Counted from the stretch's first letter, positions 17,018 through 24,314 are shown. The stretch: 30,688 nt of DNA from an uncultured Oscillibacter sp. (GCF_910579365.1 NZ_CAJTUX010000031.1:1-30688); one strand, 5' to 3'. Notes: generated by a model not told the origin, from the sequence alone. Numbers and translations are program-made.

Positions 17018-17683
17018 TCAATAGCCGCTTTTTTCCCCCTCCGGCTGACCGTAGGTCTTGAAGCGCTCCATCACATCCGCCATGGCCTCGCCGCTGAGAA
17101 CGTTGGGCTTCCCGATGCAAAGGGCCCGGTATTGGAGTTCCGCCACATACTCCATGTTCCTGGCCAGGCTGAACGCCCCGTCCAGATCCTTCCCGCAGAC
17201 CACCAGCCCGTGGTTTGCCAGCAGGACGGCGTTGGAAGCCCCGGCGGTCCGGACGGCGGCTTCCGCCAGCTCCGGCGTGCCGAAGAGGTGGTAGGGCGCG
17301 CAGGGAACCGTGCCGGCTCCCGCGTCGGCGATGGCGTAGTGCACCGCCTGAATGGGCTGGCCCAGGACGGCGAAGGTGGTGCAGTACATGGAGTGCGTGT
17401 GGACCACCGCGCGGGCGCCGGGCTTTTTCCGGTAAAAGAGGGCGTGAAGCCCCCACTCGCTGGAGGGCTTCCGGCTTCCCTCCACAACGCCGCCCTCCAG
17501 GTCCATGACCACCACGTCCTCCGGCTGGGTGTCAAAATAACCGATGCCGGAGGGGCTGATAGCCATAAGGCCCCCCTGGGGATCATAGATGCTGAGATTG
17601 CCGCTGGTGCCGGTGCTGAGCCCGGCGGAGCTCATCCGCCTGCCGTACTCCGCCACCAGCTCCCGTTCTTTCCGCATAAGCAT
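17018..17683 (-). CDS. Class II aldolase (fuculose-phosphate / 5-deoxypentulose-phosphate type)
   Basis: Zinc-dependent class II aldolase/adducin-fold protein, 221 aa. The catalytic set is complete: Glu76 in PSSEWGLH, zinc ligands His95 and His97 in VVHTHSMY, and His158 in LLANHGLVV. TGTSGNLSIYD (24-34) is the phosphate-binding part. The family cleaves sugar-1-phosphates to dihydroxyacetone phosphate and an aldehyde. It lies 18 bases after an MtnA-like isomerase gene on the same strand. That pairing is the hallmark of the DHAP shunt, where 5-deoxyribulose-1-phosphate or methylthioribulose-1-phosphate is split to DHAP and an aldehyde. A fuculose-type substrate is the alternative. AAGGAGAG precedes the ATG by about 8 bases. 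Confidence 0.88.
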   Translation of the reverse strand: MLMRKERELVAEYGRRMSSAGLSTGTSGNLSIYDPQGGLMAISPSGIGYFDTQPEDVVVMDLEGGVVEGSRKPSSEWGLHALFYRKKPGARAVVHTHSMYCTTFAVLGQPIQAVHYAIADAGAGTVPCAPYHLFGTPELAEAAVRTAGASNAVLLANHGLVVCGKDLDGAFSLARNMEYVAELQYRALCIGKPNVLSGEAMADVMERFKTYGQPEGEKSGY

Positions 17684-17701
17684 GACTGCGCTCTCCTTCC
17701 C

Positions 17702-18754
17702 TCAATAAAACTCCCGGACCTCCGTATCAAAATACCGCTCCAGCAGATAGGGGACGTAGACCCCCTTGTCCGTCACCACGCCGGAGATCAGGTGGGGCGG
17801 CACTATGTCAAAGGAGGGGTAGATGCCCCGAACCCCCGGCACAGTGCTGGGCACGCCTCCGCACTCCAGCACCGGCGCGGGGTCCCGCTGCTCGATGACG
17901 ATGTCCCGGACGGAGCGCTTGTCCCCGTCCGGAATGCCGGTGACGTAGTAGGGTATGGCAAAGTACTTCGCCAGGATTGCCAGCTGAAGGGTGCCGATCT
18001 TGTTGGCTACATGCCCGTCCCGGGCGATGGTGTCCGCCGCGGAGGTGAAGAGGCTGATGTGCTCCCGCTCCATAACGTAGGCGGCCATGTTGTCGGTGAT
18101 CACGGTGGTGTCAAACCCCATCTGGGCGAAGCAGCTGGCGGTGAGCCGGGCCCCCTGAAGGAAGGGCCGGGTCTCCGCGCAGAAGACGCGGAAGGTCTGG
18201 TTCCTCCGGGCGGCGGCCCGGATGACCGCGCCGATGACGGTCTCTCCATAGCACTGGGTCAGGATCGCGCCCCCTGGGGGAATCAGCTCCGCCAGACCGT
18301 CCCCTACGATCTGCATCGTCCCATACCGCCGGTTCAGGGACTCCAGCGTGGAGTCCACAATGGCGGCCACAGGGTCCCGCCCCTCCTCCAGGGCTCTCTC
18401 CGCCGTCTCCAGGCAGCGGCGGGTGATCTGGCCATAGCGGTTGGCGGTGGTGGGCCGGGCGTGGGCCAGATCGCGGGCCGCCTGGCCCAAAAAGGCCCGC
18501 TGGTCCGCCCGGGGCCTGTCCCGGACCTCCCAGGCCGCCAGAGCCATGCCCATGCCCACGGCGGTATAGGGCCCGGCGCTCTGGGTCACCATGTCCGCGA
18601 TGGCCTGGGCCACCTGACCATAGGTCTCGCAGACCTCAAACCGCACCTCCGCCGGGTAGACCCGGCGGTCCAGAATGCGGACCTTCCCCTTCTCGTACCA
18701 GGCCACGTTTTCGTATTGCAGAAGAAAGGGCATCCCTTGATCCATACGCTCCAT
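17702..18754 (-). CDS. MtnA-like aldose-1-phosphate isomerase
   Basis: Member of the eIF2B/MtnA isomerase family, 350 aa from the chosen start; it would convert methylthioribose-1-phosphate or 5-deoxyribose-1-phosphate to the ketose. Visible family motifs are ARPTTANR (99-106), the catalytic-cysteine loop ILTQCYGETVIG with Cys168, the ETRPFLQGARLTA motif (194-206), and the catalytic aspartate Asp221 in VITDNMAA. The ATG at 18754 is chosen because GGGGAGG lies about 9 bases upstream; the frame is open to 18772 but that extension contains the ribosome binding site. Together with the next gene it suggests disposal of 5'-deoxyadenosine or methylthioadenosine products. No kinase or phosphorylase for the first steps is present here. 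Confidence 0.88.
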   Translation of the reverse strand: MERMDQGMPFLLQYENVAWYEKGKVRILDRRVYPAEVRFEVCETYGQVAQAIADMVTQSAGPYTAVGMGMALAAWEVRDRPRADQRAFLGQAARDLAHARPTTANRYGQITRRCLETAERALEEGRDPVAAIVDSTLESLNRRYGTMQIVGDGLAELIPPGGAILTQCYGETVIGAVIRAAARRNQTFRVFCAETRPFLQGARLTASCFAQMGFDTTVITDNMAAYVMEREHISLFTSAADTIARDGHVANKIGTLQLAILAKYFAIPYYVTGIPDGDKRSVRDIVIEQRDPAPVLECGGVPSTVPGVRGIYPSFDIVPPHLISGVVTDKGVYVPYLLERYFDTEVREFY

Positions 18755-18775
18755 ACCGGCGCGCCTCCCCATTTT

Positions 18776-18812
18776 AAAATGCCGCCGCCCACAGAAAGGG
18801 GCGGCGGTTTTT
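18776..18812. terminator. Hairpin between upp and the MtnA-like gene
   Basis: CCGCCGCCC (18782-18790) pairs with GGGCGGCGG (18799-18807). On the minus strand ATTTTAAAAT follows, ending upp; TTTTT follows on the plus strand. Confidence 0.75.
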
Positions 18813-18816
18813 CGGT

Positions 18817-19449
18817 TTATTTCGTTCCAAAAATCCGGTCGCCCGCGTCCCCCAGACCGGGGACGATATAGCCGTTCTCATTCAGCCGCTCGTCCACCGC
18901 GCCGCAGTAGATGTCCACATCCGGGTGGCTCTTCTGGATACGGGCGATGCCCTCCGGCGCGGCCAGCAGGACCATCAGCTTGATGGTGGTGCAGCCGTAC
19001 TCCTTCATGAAGCCAATGGCGGCCCCGGCGCTGCCGCCGGTGGCTAACATGGGGTCCACAATCAGCACGTCCCGCTCCGCCACGTCCTTGGGCATCTTGC
19101 AGAAGTACTTCACCGGCTCCAGGGTCTCCTCGTCCCGGTACAGGCCGATGTGCCCCACCCGGGCGGAGGGCACCATTCTGAGAACGCCGTCCACCAAACC
19201 CAGGCCCGCCCGGAGAATGGGCACCACGGCAAACTTCTTGCCCTTAAGCATGGGGGCGGTGGTCTTGCAAATGGGCGTCTCCACCTCGCAGGTGGTCAGG
19301 GGCAGGTCCCGGGTAGCCTCGTAGGTGATCAGCATCCCGATCTCGGAGACCAGCTCCCGGAAGTCCTTGACGCTGGTGTTCTTGTCCCGGAGTATGGTCA
19401 GCTTGTGCGCCACCAGGGGATGGTCCATGACGTGTACTTTTCCGCTCAT
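18817..19449 (-). CDS. upp: Uracil phosphoribosyltransferase
   Basis: Salvage of uracil with PRPP to UMP in the cytoplasm. The protein has 210 aa, full length. It shows VPILRAGLGLVDGVL (76-90), the PRPP-binding VLIVDPMLATGGSA (128-141) and the C-terminal uracil-site region YIVPGLGDAGDRIFGT. AAAGGAG lies a few bases upstream of the ATG. The gene follows tsaB by 45 bases on the same strand with no terminator or clear promoter between, so it is probably the third gene of a tsaE-tsaB-upp transcript ended by the hairpin at 18776-18812. Confidence 0.98.
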   Translation of the reverse strand: MSGKVHVMDHPLVAHKLTILRDKNTSVKDFRELVSEIGMLITYEATRDLPLTTCEVETPICKTTAPMLKGKKFAVVPILRAGLGLVDGVLRMVPSARVGHIGLYRDEETLEPVKYFCKMPKDVAERDVLIVDPMLATGGSAGAAIGFMKEYGCTTIKLMVLLAAPEGIARIQKSHPDVDIYCGAVDERLNENGYIVPGLGDAGDRIFGTK

Positions 19450-19494
19450 AAAAACACTCCTTTATGGATTTAAGATGTCCTTGCGCGTTCCCGC

Positions 19495-20196
19495 TTATCC
19501 GCCCGGCCTCTCCCGCCGCAGCCGTTCGGCCTGGGGAGGCCGGAGATAGACGGGGGAGAGCTCCTGGGCCGTCACCAGCCCGCCAGCCCGGGCGATGTCC
19601 TCCGCCTCCAGGGCGACGGACACGGCGTTCTCCTTCACCAGATGGGGCGGGGCCAGACGGCAGGGCACGTCCGCCGCCGTCAGAAAACCAAAGCACAGCT
19701 CCCCGCCGTCCCCCAGGACGGTCTTGGGCCGGGGATCATTCCGCAGCTCCTCCGCCAGATCTTCCAGGGCTATGGCCCGGTCCGGCGTCAGGCGGGTAAG
19801 AACGCCCTCCCTCGCCGCGAACAGGGCGTTGTACACCTGCTGCCGCCGGGCGTCCATGGCGCAGACCACCAGCCCGTCCCAAACGGCCGCGTTCCGGGCC
19901 AGGGCCGCCAGGGTGGACACCGCCGCGCAGGGTTTCTCCGCAGCCCAGGCCAGCCCCTTGGCGGCGGAGACGCCGATGCGGACCCCGGTAAAGGACCCCG
20001 GCCCCGCAGAGACGGCGATGACGTCCATGTCCGCCGCCGTGTTGTCCGTGTTTTTCAAAAGACACTCCACCAGGGGCATCAGCGTGCGGCTGTGGGTCAG
20101 CCCGGTATCCTGATACGCGGAGGCCAGGACCTTCCCATCCTCCGTAATAGCGGCGGAGACGGCCTTGGCGGCGGTCTCCAGGGCCAAAATTTTCAC
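19495..20196 (-). CDS. tsaB: tRNA threonylcarbamoyladenosine biosynthesis protein TsaB
   Basis: Partner of TsaD and TsaE in the t6A37 modification of ANN-decoding tRNAs. The 233-aa product has the ASKHA-type start MKILALETAAKAVSAAI, the LTHSRTLMPLVECLL region, and the highly conserved VSAGPGSFTGVRIGVSAAKG (62-81). Its ATG overlaps the tsaE stop codon by 4 bases (ATGA), so the two are translationally coupled. In many genomes rimI follows; here upp does. The C-terminal tail (from about 215) is Arg/Pro rich and not conserved. Confidence 0.95.
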   Translation of the reverse strand: MKILALETAAKAVSAAITEDGKVLASAYQDTGLTHSRTLMPLVECLLKNTDNTAADMDVIAVSAGPGSFTGVRIGVSAAKGLAWAAEKPCAAVSTLAALARNAAVWDGLVVCAMDARRQQVYNALFAAREGVLTRLTPDRAIALEDLAEELRNDPRPKTVLGDGGELCFGFLTAADVPCRLAPPHLVKENAVSVALEAEDIARAGGLVTAQELSPVYLRPPQAERLRRERPGG

Positions 20197-20633
20197 AGCT
20201 CCCCCACCCCCTCGATGGTAATCTCCCGCCAGCGCTCATCCTCCGGACTGCGGGCGATGGAGACGGTGACAGCGTCCTCCGGCAGCGCCTCCTCCACCCG
20301 CTCGCTCCACTCCACGGCGCAGACGCCGCCCCGGTCCAGATAGTCCTCCCAGCCGATGTCGAAGAGGTCCCCGGCGCCGTCCAGGCGATACATATCAAAG
20401 TGGAACAGGGGCAGGCCGGTTCCCTCGTATTCGTTGACAATCGTAAACGTGGGGCTGGTGACCCGGCCCTCGTAGCCCAGCCCTCTGGCCAGGCCCCGGG
20501 TGAAGGCAGTCTTCCCCATGCCCAGGCCCCCCCGGTAGGCCACCACGGCGCCGGGGACCAGGGCGGCGGCCAGGCGGCGGCCCAGGGCCTCGGTCTCCGC
20601 CTCGCTGCGGGAACGGTATTCCACAGGCCTCAT
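20193..20633 (-). CDS. tsaE: tRNA threonylcarbamoyladenosine biosynthesis ATPase TsaE
   Basis: P-loop ATPase needed for t6A formation with TsaB and TsaD. The product has 146 aa. The Walker A region is YRGGLGMGKTAFTRGLA (GGLGMGKT at 35-42; most relatives have GDLG at its start), followed by VTSPTFTIVNEYEG and the LFHFDMYRL motif, then VCAVEWSERVEEALPED. The gene is first in the operon with tsaB and probably upp, and has a good promoter on the minus strand at 20654-20682. Confidence 0.95.
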   Translation of the reverse strand: MRPVEYRSRSEAETEALGRRLAAALVPGAVVAYRGGLGMGKTAFTRGLARGLGYEGRVTSPTFTIVNEYEGTGLPLFHFDMYRLDGAGDLFDIGWEDYLDRGGVCAVEWSERVEEALPEDAVTVSIARSPEDERWREITIEGVGEL

Positions 20634-20653
20634 CCTCTCTTGAAAATCAATTC

Positions 20654-20682
20654 AGTATAACACAAATTGAATAAAGTGTAAA
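20654..20682 (-). promoter_or_regulatory. Promoter of tsaE-tsaB(-upp)
   Basis: Minus-strand TTTACA (20682-20677), a 17-base spacer and TATACT (20659-20654), with an extended-10 TG. Confidence 0.8.
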
Positions 20683-20698
20683 AAGAAATTTTCCGCCG

Positions 20699-20727
20699 TT
20701 TACAGTTTTTTTGATTTGTGGTAAGAT
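20699..20727 (+). promoter_or_regulatory. Promoter of the rodA-like gene
   Basis: TTTACA (20699-20704), a 17-base spacer and TAAGAT (20722-20727) with an extended-10 TG. It stands back to back with the tsaE promoter; the two identical -35 boxes are 16 bases apart. Confidence 0.75.
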
Positions 20728-20765
20728 AACGCAAATATAGAAATTCAACGACAATGGAGCGAATC

Positions 20766-21953
20766 ATGCTGAACCGATTAAAAGCCACCCTCATGGACTT
20801 CATCCAGCAGGCGGACCTGATGCTTCTGGGCCTTTGCAGCGCCGCCACGCTGTACGGCATCGCCCTGGTCTTCAGCGCCACCCGGTACATGGACCACGAC
20901 ACGCGTATGCGCCGGATGATCATCCAATCTGCGGCGCTGCTGCTGGGCGTGTGCATATATATCTTCTTCTCCATGCTGGACCTGGAGTCCATCACCCGAA
21001 AATGGAAATGGATGCTGGCCTTCAACGTGGTTTTCATCCTTCTGCTGCGGACGCCCTTTGGAATCAGCGGCAACACCGGCAACCGGGCCTGGCTGAAGTT
21101 TCCCTTCATCCCCTTCCAAATCGGCCCCGCCGAGGTGGTCAAGATCACCTTTGTCCTCCTCCTGGCCAAGCAGATCGAGTGGCTGTGGGAGGAGAAGGAG
21201 GACCTGAAATCTTTCGGTTCCGCCTTCTTCGTGGCCGCCCACACCCTTGGGCTCTGCGGGCTGTATTTCCTGGTCTCTCACGACATGGGCAATGGCCTGG
21301 TATTCGTGTTCATCTTTCTCTGCATGGCCTTTGTTGCGGGCTTTGCCCTGCGGTGGTTTCTGCTGCTGTTCGCCGGGGCCGGGGGGGCTGTCGCCGCCGT
21401 GCTGCTGCTGGACCTGGTGCCGGAGAACATGATGTATATGCTCAACCGCTTCATCGTCCTGTTTGACCACAGCTTCGACCCCCAGGGGGTGGGCTGGCAG
21501 CAGACCCGGAGTCTGCTTGCCATCGGCTCCGGCGGCCTCTACGGGCAGGGCTATCTCAACGGCAACCTGACCCAGAGCAGCAGCTGGTCGCTTCCGGCGA
21601 AGCAGACGGACCTGATTTTCTCCGTCACCGGGGAGGAGCTGGGGTTTTTCGGCTGCCTCGCCATCATGCTTCTGCTGCTGGCGATCATCTTCCGCATTCT
21701 GCTGGTGGCCCGGAAGGCCCGCACGCCCTTCTACCGCTATGTCTGCGTGGGCATGGCGTCCATCTTGATCTTCCAGACCGTCATCAACATCGGCATGTGC
21801 CTGTTCGTCATGCCCACCATCGGCATCACCCTGCCCTTTTTCAGTTACGGCGGGTCCTCCGTCGTCACGCTGTACATGGCCATGGGCGTGGTGTCCGGCA
21901 TCAAGAAGCGCTCCCCGGAGATGCGGCGGGTGGCGCGGTCGCCGCTACGGTGA
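20766..21953 (+). CDS. RodA/FtsW-family SEDS peptidoglycan polymerase
   Basis: Multi-pass membrane glycosyltransferase of the SEDS family, 395 aa, polymerising lipid II for elongation, division or spore cortex. Recognisable parts are an N-terminal segment LMLLGLCSAATLYGIALVFS, the GNTGNRAW loop, FQIGPAEVVKITFVLLLAKQ, LVSHDMGNGLVFVFIFL, a long external loop with VGWQQTRSLLAIGSGGLYG, VTGEELGFFGCL, and GITLPFFSYGGSSV near the end. These fit RodA slightly better than FtsW or SpoVE, but the exact role is not certain. The ATG at 20766 has GGAG 7 bases upstream; the alternative at 20754 has none. No partner PBP2 or mre gene is adjacent. Confidence 0.9.
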   Translation: MLNRLKATLMDFIQQADLMLLGLCSAATLYGIALVFSATRYMDHDTRMRRMIIQSAALLLGVCIYIFFSMLDLESITRKWKWMLAFNVVFILLLRTPFGISGNTGNRAWLKFPFIPFQIGPAEVVKITFVLLLAKQIEWLWEEKEDLKSFGSAFFVAAHTLGLCGLYFLVSHDMGNGLVFVFIFLCMAFVAGFALRWFLLLFAGAGGAVAAVLLLDLVPENMMYMLNRFIVLFDHSFDPQGVGWQQTRSLLAIGSGGLYGQGYLNGNLTQSSSWSLPAKQTDLIFSVTGEELGFFGCLAIMLLLLAIIFRILLVARKARTPFYRYVCVGMASILIFQTVINIGMCLFVMPTIGITLPFFSYGGSSVVTLYMAMGVVSGIKKRSPEMRRVARSPLR

Positions 21954-22025
21954 CGGGCCGGCGCGGGAAACCGCCGTGGCGGCGGGCGGAATCCTCCCGC
22001 CCGCCGGGCTGCATAATTTCAAAGA

Positions 22026-22076
22026 ATGGGAAAACACTACTCCTGTACCAATTCATACAGGAGGATGATTTCCCAT
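22026..22076 (+). promoter_or_regulatory. Two-tier hairpin covering the start site of the SLH gene
   Basis: Inner stem: CTCCTGTA (22040-22047) with TACAGGAG (22056-22063), which includes most of the AGGAGG Shine-Dalgarno box. Outer stem: ATGGGAAA (22026-22033) with TTTCCCAT (22069-22076), which includes AT of the start codon. Both are perfect 8-bp pairings with a small internal loop between. The structure would hide both initiation signals. Confidence 0.65.
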
Positions 22077-23058
22077 GAAACACCATCTGACAAAAGCCGC
22101 CGCGCTGGCCCTGGCGGCGGTACTGATGACCGGCAGCGCCTCGGCGCTGTTCGGCAAAAAGGCCGATGAGACGCCTCCGGAGGGCGCGCCCCAGGTCTGG
22201 GACCTGGAAATCCGCACCTACCGGGATATCCCCTCTCAGGGGGAGTTTCTGGCCTCCGACCCCGAGGGGGACGAGATGACCTTCACCCTGGCGGAGGAAC
22301 CCCGGAAGGGCACGGTGGTCATTGAGGGCGGCGGGTTCACCTACACGCCGGACGAAGGCATCACCGGCTCCGACCGCTTCACCTACACCGCCACGGACAG
22401 TCAAGGCCATACCTCGGCTCCCGCCAAGGTCAGCGTGACCATTGACAAAACCCGCTCCGGCGTCACCTACTCCGACACCGAGGGCAGCCCCGCCGCCCGC
22501 GCCGCCCAAACTCTGGCGGAAAAGGGCGTTTTCACCGGCGGAAAGATCGGGGACCTCTATTACTTCCAGCCCGATCAGCCGGTAAGCCGGAGCGAGTTCC
22601 TGGCCATGGCCCTGGAGACGGCGGGCCGGGAGGTGACGAACGTCACCATAACGGGCTTTTGCGACGACGCCAGCATCCCCGCCTGGGCCAAGGCCTACGC
22701 CGCCGCCGGCGCGGCGGACGGGGTGATTCGCGGCAGCGCCACTGCCGAGGGCGTGGCCTTCCGGGGCAGCGAGTTTGTCACCTTCAATGAGGCGGCCACC
22801 ATTTTGGACCGGGTGCTGGACCTGGGCGACGTGGACCTGGACGTGTGGTATGCGGACCGGAGCGCGGCCCCCTCCTGGGCGGCCCAGGCGGTGGGAAACA
22901 TGGAGGCGGTCAGCGTTCTCTCCGCCGGCAGTTTTGGAAGCCAGTCCATGGAACAGGCCGTAACCCGGGCCGACGCGGCCCAGATGTTGGAAGCGGCCGG
23001 AATCCTGCTGGAGGGTGAGGAACCCCCGTCCAAGGGACTTTTCAGCTGGCTGGGATAA
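22075..23058 (+). CDS. SLH-domain surface protein with an Ig/cadherin-like domain
   Basis: Secreted cell-surface protein, 327 aa. A signal peptide (about 1-24, ending SASA) is followed by a beta-rich domain of the bacterial cadherin/tandem-95 type (about 35-130) with LASDPEGDEMTFTLAEEP, GGFTYTPDEGITGSDRFTYT and KVSVTI. The rest is three S-layer homology units: YSDTEGSPAARAAQTLAEKG with RSEFLAMAL, FCDDASIPAWAKAYAAAGAA with FNEAATIL, and YADRSAAPSWAAQAVGNMEA with TRADAAQML. SLH domains bind secondary wall polymers, so it is likely wall-attached; the Ig-like domain may bind a ligand. Its Shine-Dalgarno box AGGAGG lies 10 bases before the ATG and is buried in the hairpin described at 22026. A terminator follows at 23069. 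Confidence 0.88.
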   Translation: MKHHLTKAAALALAAVLMTGSASALFGKKADETPPEGAPQVWDLEIRTYRDIPSQGEFLASDPEGDEMTFTLAEEPRKGTVVIEGGGFTYTPDEGITGSDRFTYTATDSQGHTSAPAKVSVTIDKTRSGVTYSDTEGSPAARAAQTLAEKGVFTGGKIGDLYYFQPDQPVSRSEFLAMALETAGREVTNVTITGFCDDASIPAWAKAYAAAGAADGVIRGSATAEGVAFRGSEFVTFNEAATILDRVLDLGDVDLDVWYADRSAAPSWAAQAVGNMEAVSVLSAGSFGSQSMEQAVTRADAAQMLEAAGILLEGEEPPSKGLFSWLG

Positions 23059-23068
23059 GGTTTAAGGG

Positions 23069-23099
23069 GACCCGCCGGAAAAATTCCGGCGGGTCTTTT
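23069..23099 (+). terminator. Terminator of the SLH gene
   Basis: GACCCGCCGGAA pairs perfectly with TTCCGGCGGGTC (loop AAA), followed by TTTT. Confidence 0.92.
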
Positions 23100-23229
23100 C
23101 CGGATGGAGGCTAACGGTTTTTCTGCCCGCGCGGGCGCTTCGGCCAGTGCGCAGCAGGCAGGCCGCGCGGAGACGGAAGTGCCGCCGGAACGGGCTGCCG
23201 GAGCGTGAAAGAGCGGGCCGAGAGCGGGC

Positions 23230-23257
23230 TTCAAAAAATTTTGGAAAATTTTTTGAA
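23230..23257. repeat. A-tract palindrome upstream of the tRNA-Pro promoter
   Basis: Two perfect 13-base arms (TTCAAAAAATTTT and AAAATTTTTTGAA) separated by GG. It ends 7 bases before the -35 box, the place of an UP element, and A-tracts also bend DNA. Confidence 0.7.
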
Positions 23258-23264
23258 TTAGGGC

Positions 23265-23293
23265 TTGCTTTTTGCGGGGAAGTGTGCTAATCT
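23265..23293 (+). promoter_or_regulatory. Promoter of tRNA-Pro
   Basis: TTGCTT (23265-23270), a 17-base spacer and TAATCT (23288-23293) with an extended-10 TG. Confidence 0.7.
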
Positions 23294-23324
23294 ATATGAG
23301 CTGACATGAGTGAGCAAAATTTAT

Positions 23325-23400
<76 letters not shown>

Positions 23401-23427
23401 AGTTTCGTTGACAAACGAGATGCACGC

Positions 23428-23457
23428 AAAAATCCCGCACTTTGGTGCGGGATTTTT
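23428..23457 (+). terminator. Terminator of tRNA-Pro
   Basis: AAAAATCCCGCAC pairs with GTGCGGGATTTTT over a TTTG loop; the T tract is part of the 3' arm. The outer bases TGCAC/GTGCA can extend the stem. Confidence 0.92.
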
Positions 23458-23804
23458 GTGCACAAAGAGCATGGTTTACTTGAAAATAAGAATAATTGGG
23501 ATAGGATGGAAGAATTTGGGGGCGTAAAATAAAAATAACGCACCAGAGATGCAAAAACAGCAGTTTTGGCAGTTTTTAGCAGCCTGCTCGACTCGAACTC
23601 TCCGCCTCTCTCTAAAAAAGAAAAACACACCTCCCCCGGAGCTGCCAAGCCGCTCCGAGGGAGGTTTTCCATTTCGGGAGGGCCCTTCCCATCATTGGTG
23701 CTTATGCTTCATGTGTTCAGCGTTCTTCGGTGGTCTTGGTAATAGCTTTATCAATGCTTTCCGGCTATACTGTCGTTACAACAAACGGGAAGGAGAACGG
23801 CAGC
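23458..23804. other. Gene-free left edge of the island
   Basis: About 350 bases without a supportable gene. It is more AT-rich than its surroundings at first, contains GACTCGAACTC (about 23590-23600), which is the reverse complement of a tRNA T-loop sequence, and a terminator hairpin at 23630-23668. A TATACT box at 23766-23771 may be the -10 of the next gene, but no good -35 was found. Confidence 0.5.
23630..23668 (+). terminator. Terminator hairpin in the gene-free stretch
   Basis: CCTCCCCCGGAGC (23630-23642) pairs with GCTCCGAGGGAGG (23652-23664), followed by TTTT. No gene ends just before it, so it may be left from a lost gene or end an unseen small RNA. Confidence 0.7.
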
Positions 23805-24227
23805 ATGGAACAGAAAAAGAACCTCTGCGCTCAGATCCCCCTCAGCCTCCACACGCAGGTCAGCGAGGCCAGAGAGGCGGCGGGCCAGACCACCAGCGAG
23901 TACATCACGAACCTGCTGATCGAATACTACAATTTAAAGAAAGACGGAGGTACGACGACTATGAGCGACAATACGAGAACGATGGCCTTCCAGATCCCCG
24001 AGGAGCTCTTCCAGCGGATCAAGGCCCACCTGGAGCGGGAGACTCAGCGGACCGGAAGGAAGTACACTCAGCGGGAGTTCGTGCTGGGGCTCATCGAGGA
24101 GGCGCTGAACGAGGCCGAGCGGCAGGCCGCCGAGGAGGCCGGGCAGACCGCCGCCCCCGGGACCAGCGTCAGCCCCTGTGAGCCCTCCGAGCCCAAGGAG
24201 GAGGCCCTGCCCCCGGAGAAGCCCTAA
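23805..24227 (+). CDS. Tandem ribbon-helix-helix protein with an internal start
   Basis: A 140-aa protein that reads as two RHH units in one chain. The first has strand CAQIPLSLH, helix TQVSEAREAAG, and helix TTSEYITNLLIEYYN (about 8-45). The second has strand MAFQIPEELF, helix QRIKAHLERETQRTG, and helix TQREFVLGLIEEAL (about 59-105). A low-complexity Glu/Pro tail follows. RHH proteins bind DNA as dimers, so one chain could act as a pseudo-dimer. On conjugative elements such proteins often serve in the relaxosome or as regulators; which applies here is unknown. AAGGAG lies 10 bases before the ATG. A second ATG in frame at 23961 has its own GGAGG (23946-23950) and would give only the C-terminal unit. 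Confidence 0.85.
   Translation: MEQKKNLCAQIPLSLHTQVSEAREAAGQTTSEYITNLLIEYYNLKKDGGTTTMSDNTRTMAFQIPEELFQRIKAHLERETQRTGRKYTQREFVLGLIEEALNEAERQAAEEAGQTAAPGTSVSPCEPSEPKEEALPPEKP
23946..23963 (+). promoter_or_regulatory. Internal ribosome binding site and start in the RHH gene
   Basis: GGAGG (23946-23950), 10 bases, ATG (23961-23963), in frame with the gene. It sits exactly between the two RHH units and would give an 88-aa product. Confidence 0.5.
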
Positions 24228-24261
24228 CGCGCCACAGCGGACCCACACGGGCCGTGTGAAC

Positions 24262-24301
24262 CCCCCGGTGATCCAACGCCAGGATCGCCGGGGGCTTTTT
24301 T
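24262..24301 (+). terminator. Terminator of the RHH gene
   Basis: CCCCCGGTGATCC pairs with GGATCGCCGGGGG (one T-G), followed by CTTTTTT. Confidence 0.92.
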
Positions 24302-24314
24302 CGTTTCCGGCAGA

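Noticed and set aside
17003..18871. A 622-aa open frame antisense to the aldolase and MtnA-like genes
   Set aside because: Shadow of two well-supported genes; it crosses their terminators and has no initiation signals.
23117..23135. CRISPR or other arrayed repeats, suggested by GC-rich inverted repeats near the SLH terminator
   Set aside because: No regularly spaced direct repeats and no cas genes anywhere in the window; these are ordinary small GC hairpins.
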